Made by a program: the position numbers and the translations under genes. Under the pieces are notes generated by a model. It worked only from the letters and a program-made list of their open reading frames with translations, was not told the origin of the DNA and did no database searches. 64,000 nt of DNA from JAXGOI01 sp040767605 (GTDB lineage Bacteria > Bacillota > Dehalobacteriia > UBA4068), in the NCBI GenBank assembly GCA_040767605.1, contig JAXGOI010000001.1:186001-250000 (forward strand), written 5' to 3'. Position 1 is the stretch's first letter, and each line of letters begins with the position of its first letter. Shown here one piece after another: positions 33,868-43,023 of the stretch.

Positions 33868-36687
33868 CTAGGCCAGCCAATTACGGATTTTATCCGCCAC
33901 ATCCCCGCTGCTGCCCCAAAAGTTTTCCATTTCAGGCAAGGCCTTTTGAAAATGGACGCCATAGCTTTTAGTAAAAAAGCGGCAATCTAAGAGGCAAAAA
34001 ACGCCAATATCCTCTTTAGAGCGGATTAACCTCCCAAAACCCTGCTTAAAACGAATAATTGCCTGAGGCAGGCTATGATTACGGAAGCTGTTAATGCCCA
34101 TAGCCTCCATTTTTTCAAGCTTAGCCTGCATAATAGGGGTATTTGGCGGCCAAAAGGGCAGGCGCACCATAATAACCAGGGAAAGTGCGCTGCCAACAAC
34201 ATCAATGCCTTCCCAAAAGCTGTTGGCCCCTAAAATACAGCAATTTTCCTCCCTTCTTAATCTTTCCAGCAAATTGCTGGGGCTGCCGTTAATTCCATGG
34301 GCTAAAAGAGTTATCCCCTCTTTGGCAAGGGGCTGCTTTAATTTTTTATATACTGCCCTAAGCTGGGCATGAGAAGTAAAAAGTACTACCGCCCGGCCTC
34401 CGGAGGCCTTAACCAGGCTTAAAAGAGCCTTTCCTACTTCATCTGTAAAATATATATCGCTATTACTTGAGGGGTCAGGCAAATCATTGCAAACTGCCAG
34501 CAAGGCCTGATTTTTATATCGGAAGGGGGAATCAAGAATTAATTCCTTAGGCGCTTCTTCCAATAAATCCAGCCCGGTTTGATTTTTATAAAATTCAAAG
34601 GAAGATTTCTCCGCAGTTAGGGTGGCCGAAGTTAAAATAACCCCCTCTTTTTCCCTGAAAACGCTACTATAAAGGCTTTCCCCAATAGCCAGGGGAGCCA
34701 TTTGCAGGCAGGGGTATTTATCTAAAGAGGAAAACTCCAGCCAAACTACAAAATCCTCCTCTTGGGATTCAAAAATGGCGGATAAAGTATCGGCTAGCAT
34801 TCTCAGGCGGCCGGAAATCCCTTTTAACTGGTCTTTTGCCTCCATCCTCTCTTCTTGCCTCTCTTCCGACAAACATAGGCCTTCCCAAAGCTTTATAAGA
34901 AGAAGGGCAAGATTATTTATGGCTTCAACCAGCTTTAGACCGATATTTTCTGCCGAAAACCAAACTTCTTCCTCCCTTAAATTGCTATCTAAACGAATAG
35001 TAGCGGGGAAATAACCCCCAAGGGAGGCCGCTTCTGAATAAGCCCTTTGCAAATGGCGGAAGAATTCTCCTCCCCCATTGGCCGCAGCCTCAATATTTTC
35101 CTGAATTTTAAGTATAGCCCCCTCAAGGCTCTCTTGGGTAAATTCGCCATCATAATAGGCCCGAGCTTCTCTGGCAATACTTTGTAAAAGCCCGGTTTTA
35201 TGGCCTTTTTCCTGCCTTTCCAGGCGGCTTAAATGGCCTAAAAGCTCATAAAAAGACACCCCTTGAGAAAACTGACTTTCGGCGGTTTTCTCTAAATGAT
35301 GAGCCTCATCAATAATTAAATACGGCAAAGGGGGTAAAAAGCCCCTCTCTAAAGAGGCATTGGCTAAAAGCAGAGAATGATTAAGGATAAAAATATCCGC
35401 TCCGTCGGCTGCCCGGCGGCTTCTTTGGACAAAGCATTCCCCGTTACAATAACGGCAAAAGGGGGCCAGGCAATTTTCCTTAGCGGCGGATACCAGCTTC
35501 CACTTCCATTTATCATGATTATTAAGAGGCAATTGGCTTATTTCGCCGCTTTTTGTATACCCCAGCCATACCGTTAAGCGCATTAAAAAAGGCAGAAAAT
35601 CCTCGCTGCCATGGCGTATATAGCTTTTATAAAGAGAAAGGCAGAGATAATTACTCCTGCCTTTTAAAACAGCCGCTTTTACAGGCCTGTTTAAAATCTT
35701 CTCCAGCATGGGTATATCTTTATTTAATAATTGCTCCTGCAAATTAATGGTATGGGTGCTTACAGCCACTCTGTTGCCGCTGTTTAAAGCAAATAATGCC
35801 GAGGGCAGTAAATAAGCCAGAGATTTCCCTATGCCGGTACCGGCCTCCGCTAATAAAAATTGCTTATGATTTAAGGCCTCTGCCACACCTTCGGCTAATT
35901 TAAGCTGCTGCGGGCGGTTTTCAAAACCCTCTAGGCGCTGCTCATAATAGCCCTCCGGCTGAAAATACGAAGCAATTTCTGAAATATCCAGCTTATATTG
36001 ATCATCTATTTCCCTTTCCCCGCCGGCTTCCTTAGGGGAATGGCTTAAAGGGGCAGGTAAAGAAAAAACAGGGAAAGAAGAATTCTCCGGCAAATTATGG
36101 TCTTTTGTTTTAGCGGCTAAAAATTCGCAAAGGGGGCTTTGGCCTTTAGAGGCTATTTGATTAAGAGCGGCTTTAAGGTGATTATCAAAGGAATTCAGCT
36201 TATACAGGCATTTTTTAAAAAGCTCCGCGGTTACCCGGGTATCGGCCAGAGCCCTGTGAGCCCCGTCTTTAGGCAAATCAAGGCTTTCAGCCAATGCCGC
36301 AAGGCTATAACTGTTTTGACAGGGGAAGATAATTTCAGCCAAAGCCAGGCTATCCAGCCATTTAATGTCTTCAGGCAAATAATCTTTTAAAAAGCTGCTG
36401 TCAAAGGGGGCATTATGGGCAATTATAATGGCGGAATCAATAAAATCAGTTAAATCCGGGATAATTTCACTTAAAACAGGGGCATCCGCCACCAGAGAAT
36501 TATCAATACCGGTTAACTGGGTAATTTCCCGGCTTATGCGCCTTTGGGGGTTAATAAGGGTATTAAATTCAGCAACAATAAGGCCCCGCTGGAGCTTAAC
36601 CGCTGCTATTTCTATTATTTTATCTTTTTTAGGGTCTAGCCCCGTAGTTTCAATATCCAAAACTACAAATTTTTGATTTTTTCCCAT
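33868..36687 (-). CDS. dinG: DinG-family helicase with N-terminal exonuclease
   Basis: This is the Gram-positive form of DinG, in which a DnaQ-like 3'-5' exonuclease domain (VVLDIETTGLDP, AHNAPFDSSFL, HRALADT) is fused to an XPD-like superfamily-2 helicase. The helicase has Walker A EAGTGIGKS, the box IIDEAHHLE and QGFGRLIRSKED. Four cysteines in CLAPFCRYCNGEC could bind an Fe-S cluster, which Bacillus DinG lacks. I chose the ATG at 36687, 6 bp after AGGTG; a GTG 9 bp upstream overlaps that SD. The length of 939 aa is typical. Confidence 0.92.
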   Translation of the reverse strand: MGKNQKFVVLDIETTGLDPKKDKIIEIAAVKLQRGLIVAEFNTLINPQRRISREITQLTGIDNSLVADAPVLSEIIPDLTDFIDSAIIIAHNAPFDSSFLKDYLPEDIKWLDSLALAEIIFPCQNSYSLAALAESLDLPKDGAHRALADTRVTAELFKKCLYKLNSFDNHLKAALNQIASKGQSPLCEFLAAKTKDHNLPENSSFPVFSLPAPLSHSPKEAGGEREIDDQYKLDISEIASYFQPEGYYEQRLEGFENRPQQLKLAEGVAEALNHKQFLLAEAGTGIGKSLAYLLPSALFALNSGNRVAVSTHTINLQEQLLNKDIPMLEKILNRPVKAAVLKGRSNYLCLSLYKSYIRHGSEDFLPFLMRLTVWLGYTKSGEISQLPLNNHDKWKWKLVSAAKENCLAPFCRYCNGECFVQRSRRAADGADIFILNHSLLLANASLERGFLPPLPYLIIDEAHHLEKTAESQFSQGVSFYELLGHLSRLERQEKGHKTGLLQSIAREARAYYDGEFTQESLEGAILKIQENIEAAANGGGEFFRHLQRAYSEAASLGGYFPATIRLDSNLREEEVWFSAENIGLKLVEAINNLALLLIKLWEGLCLSEERQEERMEAKDQLKGISGRLRMLADTLSAIFESQEEDFVVWLEFSSLDKYPCLQMAPLAIGESLYSSVFREKEGVILTSATLTAEKSSFEFYKNQTGLDLLEEAPKELILDSPFRYKNQALLAVCNDLPDPSSNSDIYFTDEVGKALLSLVKASGGRAVVLFTSHAQLRAVYKKLKQPLAKEGITLLAHGINGSPSNLLERLRREENCCILGANSFWEGIDVVGSALSLVIMVRLPFWPPNTPIMQAKLEKMEAMGINSFRNHSLPQAIIRFKQGFGRLIRSKEDIGVFCLLDCRFFTKSYGVHFQKALPEMENFWGSSGDVADKIRNWLA

Positions 36688-36753
36688 TATAATCACCTGT
36701 CATAGTTTTCGCTTTTTCTTTATTTTATCCTCCCCGGGCGGGGAGTAAATAAA

Positions 36754-36782
36754 TAAGGCCGGCAATAATTTTGCCGGCCTTA
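36754..36782 (-). terminator. Terminator of the decarboxylase operon
   Basis: A perfect 12-bp stem (36754-36765 with 36771-36782) lies 44 bp after mmdB. The minus-strand tail is T-rich though interrupted by A. Confidence 0.75.
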
Positions 36783-36825
36783 TATTCTTAAAAAATCAGG
36801 CTTTATGCTATCAGGCTTTTGCGGC

Positions 36826-37995
36826 TTATCCCCCAAAAAGGGTAAGAAGAATACCCGCCGCAACGGCGCTGCCAATAACCCCCGCCACATTCGGTCCCAT
36901 AGCATGCATTAATAAGAAGTTTCTGGGGTTGGCCTCCTGCCCCATTTTTTGAACAACCCGGGCCGCCATAGGCACTGCCGAAACCCCGGCTGCGCCAATA
37001 AGGGGATTGATTTTTTTCTTTAAGAAAAGATTCATAAGCTTGGCAATTAAAACCCCGGCACATACGCTTACAGAAAAGGCAAAAGCGCCTAAGAAGAAAA
37101 TGCCGAGAGTTTTTACATTAAGGAAAGCAGTGGAGCTGGCTGTAGCCCCAACAGCAACGCCTAAGAATATAGTAACTATATTAATAAGGGCATTTTGGGC
37201 AGTATCGGAAAGACGCTCCACAACGCCGCTTTCTCTAAATAAATTACCCAGCATCAGCATACCGATTAAAGGGGTGCTGGCGGGAATTATTAAAGAGGTT
37301 ATAATTGTAGTTAAAATCGGGAAGATTATTTTGGTTTTTTTGCTTACAGGCTTTAATTGCTCCATAACAATTTCCCGTTCCTGCTTGGTTGTTACCAGCT
37401 TTGCCACAGGCGGAATAATTATCGGCACTAAAGCCATATAAGAATAAGCCGCCACCGCAATAGGCCCCAGTAAATGAGGGGCAAGCTTTGTGGTTAAAAA
37501 GATAGCCGTAGGGCCGTCCGCCCCGCCGATTATGCCGATAGAGGCAGCTTCCGCCGGGGTAAAGCCTAAAATTAAGGCGCCCCATAAGGTAATGAAAACC
37601 CCAAATTGAGCGGCGGCGCCCAAAAGCAGGCTTTTGGGGTTAGCCAGCAGAGGGCCGAAATCTGTCATGGCGCCTATGCCAAGAAAGATTAAGGGCGGGA
37701 AAATTGACAGCTTATTCCCCATATAGAAATAATAGAGTAAGCCGCCTATTTGATTAACCGCCTCGCCATCAGGCCCTATTACTGTGGTTGGAACATCCAT
37801 CACCCCGGACATAGGCAGGTTTGCCAATAGCATACCAAAGGCGATGGGTATTAATAAAAGAGGTTCAAAGCCTTTAACTATGGCTAGATAAAAAAGGATA
37901 CAAGCAATAGCCAACATAATAACATGGCCTATTGTAAGGTAATTAAAGCCTGTATCCTGAAAAAACTCTATAAGACTTTCACCGAAGCCGTGCAT
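36826..37995 (-). CDS. mmdB: Na+-translocating decarboxylase beta subunit
   Basis: This membrane subunit decarboxylates carboxybiotin and exports Na+ in oxaloacetate, methylmalonyl-CoA and related decarboxylases. The conserved Asp region is GIIGGADGPTAIFLTTKLAP, and PVAKLVTTKQER and a second NxxxS-type region (GVSAVPMAARVVQK) follow. About nine membrane segments fill 389 aa. It ends the operon mmdA-mmdD-mmdC-mmdB and is followed by a strong hairpin. Confidence 0.94.
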   Translation of the reverse strand: MHGFGESLIEFFQDTGFNYLTIGHVIMLAIACILFYLAIVKGFEPLLLIPIAFGMLLANLPMSGVMDVPTTVIGPDGEAVNQIGGLLYYFYMGNKLSIFPPLIFLGIGAMTDFGPLLANPKSLLLGAAAQFGVFITLWGALILGFTPAEAASIGIIGGADGPTAIFLTTKLAPHLLGPIAVAAYSYMALVPIIIPPVAKLVTTKQEREIVMEQLKPVSKKTKIIFPILTTIITSLIIPASTPLIGMLMLGNLFRESGVVERLSDTAQNALINIVTIFLGVAVGATASSTAFLNVKTLGIFFLGAFAFSVSVCAGVLIAKLMNLFLKKKINPLIGAAGVSAVPMAARVVQKMGQEANPRNFLLMHAMGPNVAGVIGSAVAAGILLTLFGG

Positions 37996-38028
37996 TTATA
38001 TACCCCCTAAAGTGATTATTTCGGCAAA

Positions 38029-38430
38029 TTACATGGATAAGAGTAAATCCCCGGCCTGAATGGTATCCCCGGCCTGAACATTGATGCAGGAAACAGCGCC
38101 GTCTTCAGGGGCAACAATATCGTTTTCCATTTTCATAGCCTCAATAACCATGAGAACATCACCGGATTTTACAGCTTGGCCTTCTTTAACTAAAACACGC
38201 AAAACAGTACCCGGCAGAGGGCTGGTAATTTCATTAGAGCCGCCGGTGGCCTGTGCTTTAGGGGCCGGAGCAGCCGCAGGAGCGGGTGCAGGTGCGGGTG
38301 CAGGAGCCGCTACCGGAGCAGGCGCCGGAGCCGCCACAGGAGCGGGAGCGGGAACAAAAGATGCGCCGCCTAATTCTTCAACCTCAACAACATATGCTTC
38401 GCCGTTAACAGTCACATTGTATTTCTTCAT
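38029..38430 (-). CDS. mmdC: Biotin carrier protein of the decarboxylase
   Basis: This small soluble carrier shuttles CO2 on biotin between the carboxyltransferase (alpha) and the beta subunit. The biotinylated lysine is in VIEAMKMENDI near residue 101. A flexible Pro-Ala linker (about residues 30-60, repeats of APAPVAAP type) comes from a short-period DNA repeat. AGGAGG precedes the ATG. The length of 133 aa is normal. Confidence 0.95.
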   Translation of the reverse strand: MKKYNVTVNGEAYVVEVEELGGASFVPAPAPVAAPAPAPVAAPAPAPAPAPAAAPAPKAQATGGSNEITSPLPGTVLRVLVKEGQAVKSGDVLMVIEAMKMENDIVAPEDGAVSCINVQAGDTIQAGDLLLSM

Positions 38431-38459
38431 GTTTATATATCCTCCTCGGTAATCTTTAA

Positions 38460-38858
38460 TTAATTATTTAAATATGCCTTGCGGGTATTAATAATTTCCG
38501 CGGTACTGCTTTTTGCCCATTGGGGGTTTACAGTATTTGCTTTTTTAATTGAAGTAAATTTTAAATTAGAAACAGCATAGCCGGTAGAGGCGCTTATGGC
38601 CACCATAATTGCGGCAATAACCTTGGGGCTTATGCCTTGCTGAGGAGCTTGCGGAGCCTCATTTACTGCAATTTCTATTGAGCCTGCAGCCGGCGCTTTC
38701 GGGGCCGCCGGGGCTTTACTTTTTTTTTCAGAAGAATCTAAAACCTTTGTTAATAAAGACATAATAATACTGAGAAAAATCAGCACGGAAAAGACAACGC
38801 CCATACCGATAACAGTAGCTAAAACACCCATTTCAACATTTTCAATAAAACCACCCAT
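38460..38858 (-). CDS. mmdD: OadG/MmdD-type small anchoring subunit
   Basis: This subunit has one N-terminal membrane helix (GVLATVIGMGVVFSVLIFLSIIMSLL) and a Pro-Ala-rich cytoplasmic tail, the plan of OadG/MmdD proteins that hold the soluble subunits on the membrane. The rest of the 132 aa has a second hydrophobic stretch, VIAAIMVAISASTGYAV, and ends with a conserved-looking WAKSSTAEIINTRKAYL. It lies between mmdA and mmdC. Confidence 0.85.
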   Translation of the reverse strand: MGGFIENVEMGVLATVIGMGVVFSVLIFLSIIMSLLTKVLDSSEKKSKAPAAPKAPAAGSIEIAVNEAPQAPQQGISPKVIAAIMVAISASTGYAVSNLKFTSIKKANTVNPQWAKSSTAEIINTRKAYLNN

Positions 38859-38878
38859 TTTTCTTCCTCCCTTTTATC

Positions 38879-40432
38879 CTAAGCTGGGGAATTACTATGC
38901 TTTTTCCCCGGGCGCATCTCCATTTTACTTAAGCCGGATTCCAAAGATTTAAGGATATAAAAGCGGGTTTCCTCGGGATTGATTATAAAATCCACAAAAC
39001 CTCTGGCGGCCGCATTATAGGGATTATCAAACTCGGCCTCATATTCGGCAATTTTCTCCTGCCTTTTAGCGGCGGGGTCGCAAGCGGCATCAATTTCTCT
39101 GCGGTAAACAATATTTGCCGCGCCATCCGCGCCGATTATGGCAATTCTTGCTGTAGGCCAGGCAATTACCGTATCCGCCCCCAGGGATTTGGGGCACATT
39201 GTAAGATAAGCGGAACCATATGCCCGGCGCATAATAACTGTGATTTTTAATACGGTTGCTTCGGCATAGGCATGAATAATTTTTGCCCCGTGGCGGCTTA
39301 AGCCATTATGCTCCTGGGCGGAGCCTGGGGTAAAGCCCGGTGTATCCACAAAGGTTACAAGAGGTATGCCGAAGGCATCGCAAATGCTAATAAAGCGGGA
39401 GGCTTTATTAGCCGCTTTATTATCTAATATACCGCCTAAAGCCTTAGGCTGATTGGCAACCACACCCACGGTAAGACCGTTTAAGCGCATAAAACCGGTT
39501 ACTATATTTTTAGCCCAGCCGGCATGAACCTCTAAAAAGTCTTTATTATCGCAAATGGCAGTAATTACATCATGAACATCATAGGCTCTATTAATATCTT
39601 CAGGGATAACATCCCCAAGCAGGCCTTCAACCCGGCCGGGATTATCTGTAATATCCCCAACCGGCAGGCCGGAAAGATTATTATCGGGTAAGAAAGCTAA
39701 AAGTTTTTTAACCTGAGCCAGGCATTCCGTTTCGCAATCGGCATAAAAATGAGCGCCGCCGCTAATTTCGCTATTGGTTTTAGCGCCGCCTAAATCTTCG
39801 CCATTAGTATCCTCGCCGGTAACGGCTTTTACAACCTGGGGCCCGGTAATAAACATTTTAGATTTATCTACCATAAAAACAAAATCCATTAAGGCCGGGG
39901 CAAAAGAAGCACCCCCAACACAATTCCCCATAATAACAGCAATTTGAGGAATAACGCCGGAGGCTAAAACATTGCGGCGGAATATTTCTCCGTAGCCGTT
40001 TAAAGCGTCAATACCCTCTTGAATACGGGCGCCGCCGGAATCATGAATGCCAATTACAGGGGCTCCGACTTTTATGGCAAGATCTATAACTTTGCAGATT
40101 TTTTGAGCATGCATTTCCCCTAAGGCGCCGCCTAAAACTGTTGAATCCTGAGAGAATACATAAACCAGTTTACCGTCTACCGTTCCGTAGCCGGTAACAA
40201 CGCCTTCGCTGGGGGCATCTACTCTTTGCATACTAAAATTGACAGCCCTGTGAACTACAAATTGATCCAATTCGACAAAGCTATCTTCATCCAATAGGGC
40301 AAGAACCCTTTCTCTTGCGCTCATTTTGTCTTCAGCGTGGAGCTTTTCAATTTTATGCGCCCCGCCGCCTGCCAGCACATCTTTGCGCTTTTGGGCAAGT
40401 TGCGCCAGCTTTGCATCTTTTGACATCGACAT
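38879..40432 (-). CDS. mmdA: Methylmalonyl-CoA decarboxylase alpha subunit (carboxyltransferase)
   Basis: This biotin-dependent carboxyltransferase transfers CO2 from an acyl-CoA to biotin on MmdC. Both crotonase-type halves are intact, with IHDSGGARIQEGIDALNGYGEIFRRN in outline, GVVANQPKALGG and the C-terminal FVDTPGFTPGSAQEHNGLSRHGAK region. The length of 517 aa fits methylmalonyl-CoA decarboxylase or propionyl-CoA carboxylase beta and is too short for glutaconyl-CoA decarboxylase alpha. No biotin carboxylase is beside it, so the complex should run as a Na+-pumping decarboxylase. AGGAGG lies 8 bp before the ATG. The exact acyl-CoA is inferred from family length. Confidence 0.92.
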   Translation of the reverse strand: MSMSKDAKLAQLAQKRKDVLAGGGAHKIEKLHAEDKMSARERVLALLDEDSFVELDQFVVHRAVNFSMQRVDAPSEGVVTGYGTVDGKLVYVFSQDSTVLGGALGEMHAQKICKVIDLAIKVGAPVIGIHDSGGARIQEGIDALNGYGEIFRRNVLASGVIPQIAVIMGNCVGGASFAPALMDFVFMVDKSKMFITGPQVVKAVTGEDTNGEDLGGAKTNSEISGGAHFYADCETECLAQVKKLLAFLPDNNLSGLPVGDITDNPGRVEGLLGDVIPEDINRAYDVHDVITAICDNKDFLEVHAGWAKNIVTGFMRLNGLTVGVVANQPKALGGILDNKAANKASRFISICDAFGIPLVTFVDTPGFTPGSAQEHNGLSRHGAKIIHAYAEATVLKITVIMRRAYGSAYLTMCPKSLGADTVIAWPTARIAIIGADGAANIVYRREIDAACDPAAKRQEKIAEYEAEFDNPYNAAARGFVDFIINPEETRFYILKSLESGLSKMEMRPGKKHSNSPA

Positions 40433-40796
40433 TATCTATACCTCCTAAGTTATTTAAACTTATTTTCAGCCATAAATACCCTGCTTAATACGGGTTAGCT
40501 CTAATAAAAATTTTATTTTAAATTAAGGCGCTAAAAGGCCTGAATTTAGACAAAATTTTTTTAAAAAATCTTCAAAAAGGCACAAATCTACCTACGATAC
40601 AGCATACCATAATACAGCAATTATAACAATGAATACCAAATAGTTTAAATATTTCTATATTTTGAACCAAACACATATTAAAAAATCAAATTTATTTTTT
40701 GAGCCATTTTAGAAATTTTTACTAAAATTAAAATAATACCCCTAAAATTATTTGACTAATGCTCTTACTTAGTCTAAAATAAACAGGTAATATTAT
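40433..40796. other. 364-bp A+T-rich regulatory region
   Basis: This region separates the divergent mmd operon and tRNA-Arg. No ORF is supported. On the minus strand TTGTTA, 17 bp and TATGCT (about 40590-40625) could be the mmd promoter, with GCTGTAT occurring twice beside it. The tRNA-Arg promoter is at the right end. Confidence 0.4.
40752..40780 (+). promoter_or_regulatory. tRNA-Arg promoter
   Basis: TTGACT (40752-40757), 17 bp and TAAAAT (40775-40780) lie 16 bp before the tRNA gene. Confidence 0.78.
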
Positions 40797-40871
40797 GCGC
40801 CCGTAGCTCAGTGGATAGAGCGCTGGCCTCCGGAGCCGGAAGCGTAGGTTCGATTCCTATCGGGCGTACCA
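40797..40871 (+). tRNA. tRNA-Arg (anticodon CCG)
   Basis: The acceptor GCGCCCG pairs with CGGGCGT (one G-T pair), the D stem is GCTC/GAGC, the anticodon loop CTCCGGA carries CCG and the T arm is GTAGG-TTCGATT-CCTAT. CCA is encoded. A terminator follows at once. Unlike the other two tRNAs here it has no copy of the repeat behind it. Confidence 0.95.
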
Positions 40872-40874
40872 GGT

Positions 40875-40915
40875 AAAGACATGCTCTTTTATATTATAAG
40901 GGTATGTCTTTTTTT
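40875..40915 (+). terminator. tRNA-Arg terminator
   Basis: AAAGACAT (40875-40882) pairs with ATGTCTTT (40904-40911), the stem continues through weaker pairs, and a long T run follows. Confidence 0.85.
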
Positions 40916-40983
40916 ATTTACTTAAATATGCTATTATCAATTTATACTGGCTAAAAATTTAACTTAAATAAGGAGGGTATTGC

Positions 40984-41340
40984 ATGAAATTTAATTTTAT
41001 AACTTTTATGGTCAGGGATATTAAAAAATCTCTTGATTTTTATCAGAATTTAGCGGGCCTGCAAATAGTAAGGCGCATAAGCCCGGAAGCCGGGGAAATT
41101 GTATTTTTGGCAAATAAAGAAAATGAAACCATGTTGGAGCTTATTGAGTTTAGCGGGGTAGAAAAGGTTAAGGTAAAAGGAATGGTTCTGAGCTTTTCTG
41201 CAGAAGGCCCCCTTGAGGAATTAAGGGCAAAAGCCCTTGAATTGGGGTATATGCCTTCAGAAATCATTGCAAAGGGGCCAAAACCGGCCCACTTTACCCT
41301 TAAAGACCCCGATGAAATTATTGTGGAATTTAGCGTTTAA
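40984..41340 (+). CDS. VOC-family (glyoxalase-fold) protein
   Basis: This single-domain vicinal-oxygen-chelate protein of 118 aa has two beta-alpha-beta-beta-beta units. It begins FITFMVRDIKKSLDFYQNLAGLQIV, has METTMLELIEFSG-like NETMLELIEFSG in the middle and ends FTLKDPDEIIVEFSV. The glutamates in LELIE and IIVEF are at the usual metal-ligand positions. Substrate cannot be told: lactoylglutathione lyase, fosfomycin-type and epimerase relatives share the fold. It is not close enough in length or motif to be called methylmalonyl-CoA epimerase despite the nearby mmd operon. AGGAGG precedes the ATG. Confidence 0.85.
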   Translation: MKFNFITFMVRDIKKSLDFYQNLAGLQIVRRISPEAGEIVFLANKENETMLELIEFSGVEKVKVKGMVLSFSAEGPLEELRAKALELGYMPSEIIAKGPKPAHFTLKDPDEIIVEFSV

Positions 41341-41451
41341 ATTTAAGCTGCTTTTAATCTTTTAACTGCTTTGGCAAAAATTTATTTAAGCTAAATATTT
41401 GTAGACTTATTATAATAAAACATGGCATCCTCTAAGGATAGCTTACACTTT

Positions 41452-41484
41452 AAGGGGGCAAAGAATTCTTTGCCCCCTTTTTTA
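41452..41484. terminator. Strong bidirectional terminator
   Basis: A perfect 12-bp stem (41452-41463 with 41468-41479), AATT loop and a T run lies between the convergent VOC and nitrilase genes, 112 bp after the VOC stop. Confidence 0.88.
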
Positions 41485-41503
41485 TTTATTTTGCCTGCCT
41501 TAT

Positions 41504-42310
41504 TTAAATTAAATTATCGTCAATTTCGTCAATTAAGCGGCGCCTCTCATTAAATACATTAATTGTGCCGGCCTTTTCTATCAGCTCAAAATCTAAATCC
41601 GCAAGGGATACCCCCTCTTCCCTGCCGCCGTCGGCTAAAATATCCCCAAAGGGAGAAACTATCAGGGAGTTTCCGCAATACTGCAAATCATTTATTTCAT
41701 CATAGCCGGTATTATTAGCCGATAATACAAAGGATTGATTCTCTATTGCTCTTGAGCGGAGCATAATCAGCATATTTTCTATTCTGGATTCCGGCCATTG
41801 GGCGGGTACTGTTATTAATCTTGCTCCCCTCAGGGCCAAATTACGAATTAATTCGGGAAAGCGTAAATCATAACAAACGGTAAGGCCGATTTTTATTTGC
41901 GGCAATTGTGCAAAGGCCCATTGATTACCGGCGGAAAAATGCAAATGCTCCTCCAACCCTAAACGGAATAAATGGGTTTTGCGGTATTTCTCCACTAAAT
42001 TGCCTTTTTCATCAATTGCCAGAGCGGTATTATAGTATTTACCGTCCCTTACTTCCGCTATTGAGCCGCCTAAAATAAATAAGCCCAGCTCGGCGCTTAA
42101 AGCCTGAAGCAGCTTTAAGGAAGGGCTGTTTTTTAAGTTTTCCGCCAAAACCGGCAAATCATCTAATTTATAGCCGCAATTCCATAATTCCGGTAAAAGA
42201 GCAATTTGAGCTCCTTTTGCCCTGGCCTCCCTTAAAAAGTATTCGGCCTTTTGGCAATTACCCTTAATATCCCCCGGTTTTACCCGGTATTGAATAACCG
42301 CTGCCCGCAA
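41504..42310 (-). CDS. Carbon-nitrogen hydrolase (nitrilase superfamily)
   Basis: This nitrilase-fold amidohydrolase has the triad Glu (LLPELWNCGY), Lys (KYRKTHLF) and Cys (GLTVCYDLRFPEL). The sequence resembles omega-amidase/Nit2-like enzymes that clear alpha-ketoglutaramate or deaminated glutathione, but the substrate is not determined. A TTG at 42310 lies 8 bp after AGGGG, while a GTG at 42319 touches that SD, so I prefer the TTG. It starts directly after the HAD gene and both follow the dnaC/dnaD-like pair on the same strand. Confidence 0.85.
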   Translation of the reverse strand: MRAAVIQYRVKPGDIKGNCQKAEYFLREARAKGAQIALLPELWNCGYKLDDLPVLAENLKNSPSLKLLQALSAELGLFILGGSIAEVRDGKYYNTALAIDEKGNLVEKYRKTHLFRLGLEEHLHFSAGNQWAFAQLPQIKIGLTVCYDLRFPELIRNLALRGARLITVPAQWPESRIENMLIMLRSRAIENQSFVLSANNTGYDEINDLQYCGNSLIVSPFGDILADGGREEGVSLADLDFELIEKAGTINVFNERRRLIDEIDDNLI

Positions 42311-42321
42311 ATTATACACCC

Positions 42322-43023
42322 CTAGCCATTATATTTTTTTAATAAATATTGGCGGCAATTTATTAAATCCGCCGCCTGATGATAAAACCCCTGCCTGTTA
42401 GAGTATTCATAATCCCAGCTGTCATTTTTAATATGAATAGCCTTAAAACCGGCCCTTAAAGCGGGTTTAATATCGCTGCGGAGGCTATTCCCCACAGACC
42501 AGGAATTTTTTGCCTCCAGGCCATGGTTTTTAATAAGGCTGATAAAAGCATAACTGCTTTTAGCCTTAAATATTCCATAATCTTCAAAAAAACCCAAAAG
42601 ACCGCTTTTTTCCAGCCTTGATTTCTGGAGCAGTTTATCCCCCTGAGTAATTAAAAAAAGCTTATATTCCTTTTTTAAATCCTTTAAAAGCTCAAGGCAG
42701 CCGGGAACGGGGTTTACAGGCTCCTTAAATACCTGCCAGCCCAAAACCTCAAGCCTATTGGCTTCTTTTTCATCATAAGCCGCTTTTTTAAGAAGGCAAT
42801 ATTCTTTATATGTTTTGCGCAGAGCCAGGGGAAAACATTCTTTAGTTAAACCGCCAAAGGCCTTAACATTTTCTATATCATAATAATTAAGAATTTTAGG
42901 CAAATTCTCATCAAAAAGAGAAAGCTCCGCCATGCGCTTATAAAATTTTTCTTTAACAGCCTCAAAAACACTATTAGTGTAAACTAAAGTATCGTCAAAA
43001 TCAAAAATAATTCCCTGCCTCAA
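42322..43023 (-). CDS. HAD-family hydrolase
   Basis: This haloacid-dehalogenase-type phosphatase has motif I IIFDFDDTLVYT, motif II LFLITQGDK, motif III lysine near SRLEKSG and a late SVGNSLRSDIKPALRAG. A helical cap lies between motifs I and II. The start is TTG directly after the stop of the DnaC-like gene. The length of 233 aa is normal; the substrate is unknown. Confidence 0.88.
   Translation of the reverse strand: MRQGIIFDFDDTLVYTNSVFEAVKEKFYKRMAELSLFDENLPKILNYYDIENVKAFGGLTKECFPLALRKTYKEYCLLKKAAYDEKEANRLEVLGWQVFKEPVNPVPGCLELLKDLKKEYKLFLITQGDKLLQKSRLEKSGLLGFFEDYGIFKAKSSYAFISLIKNHGLEAKNSWSVGNSLRSDIKPALRAGFKAIHIKNDSWDYEYSNRQGFYHQAADLINCRQYLLKKYNG

Noticed and set aside
38281..38350. Short tandem repeat that could be taken for a CRISPR or satellite
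   Set aside because: It is the GCNCCN codon repeat of the Pro-Ala linker in the biotin carrier protein, normal for this family.
38081..38452. 123-codon plus-strand ORF over mmdC
   Set aside because: It is the antisense shadow of the Pro-Ala linker repeat; low-complexity Gly/Ala translation and no SD.
40984..41340. Methylmalonyl-CoA epimerase to go with the mmd operon
   Set aside because: The protein is a short generic VOC member without clear epimerase-specific motifs, is on the other strand and is separated by tRNA-Arg.
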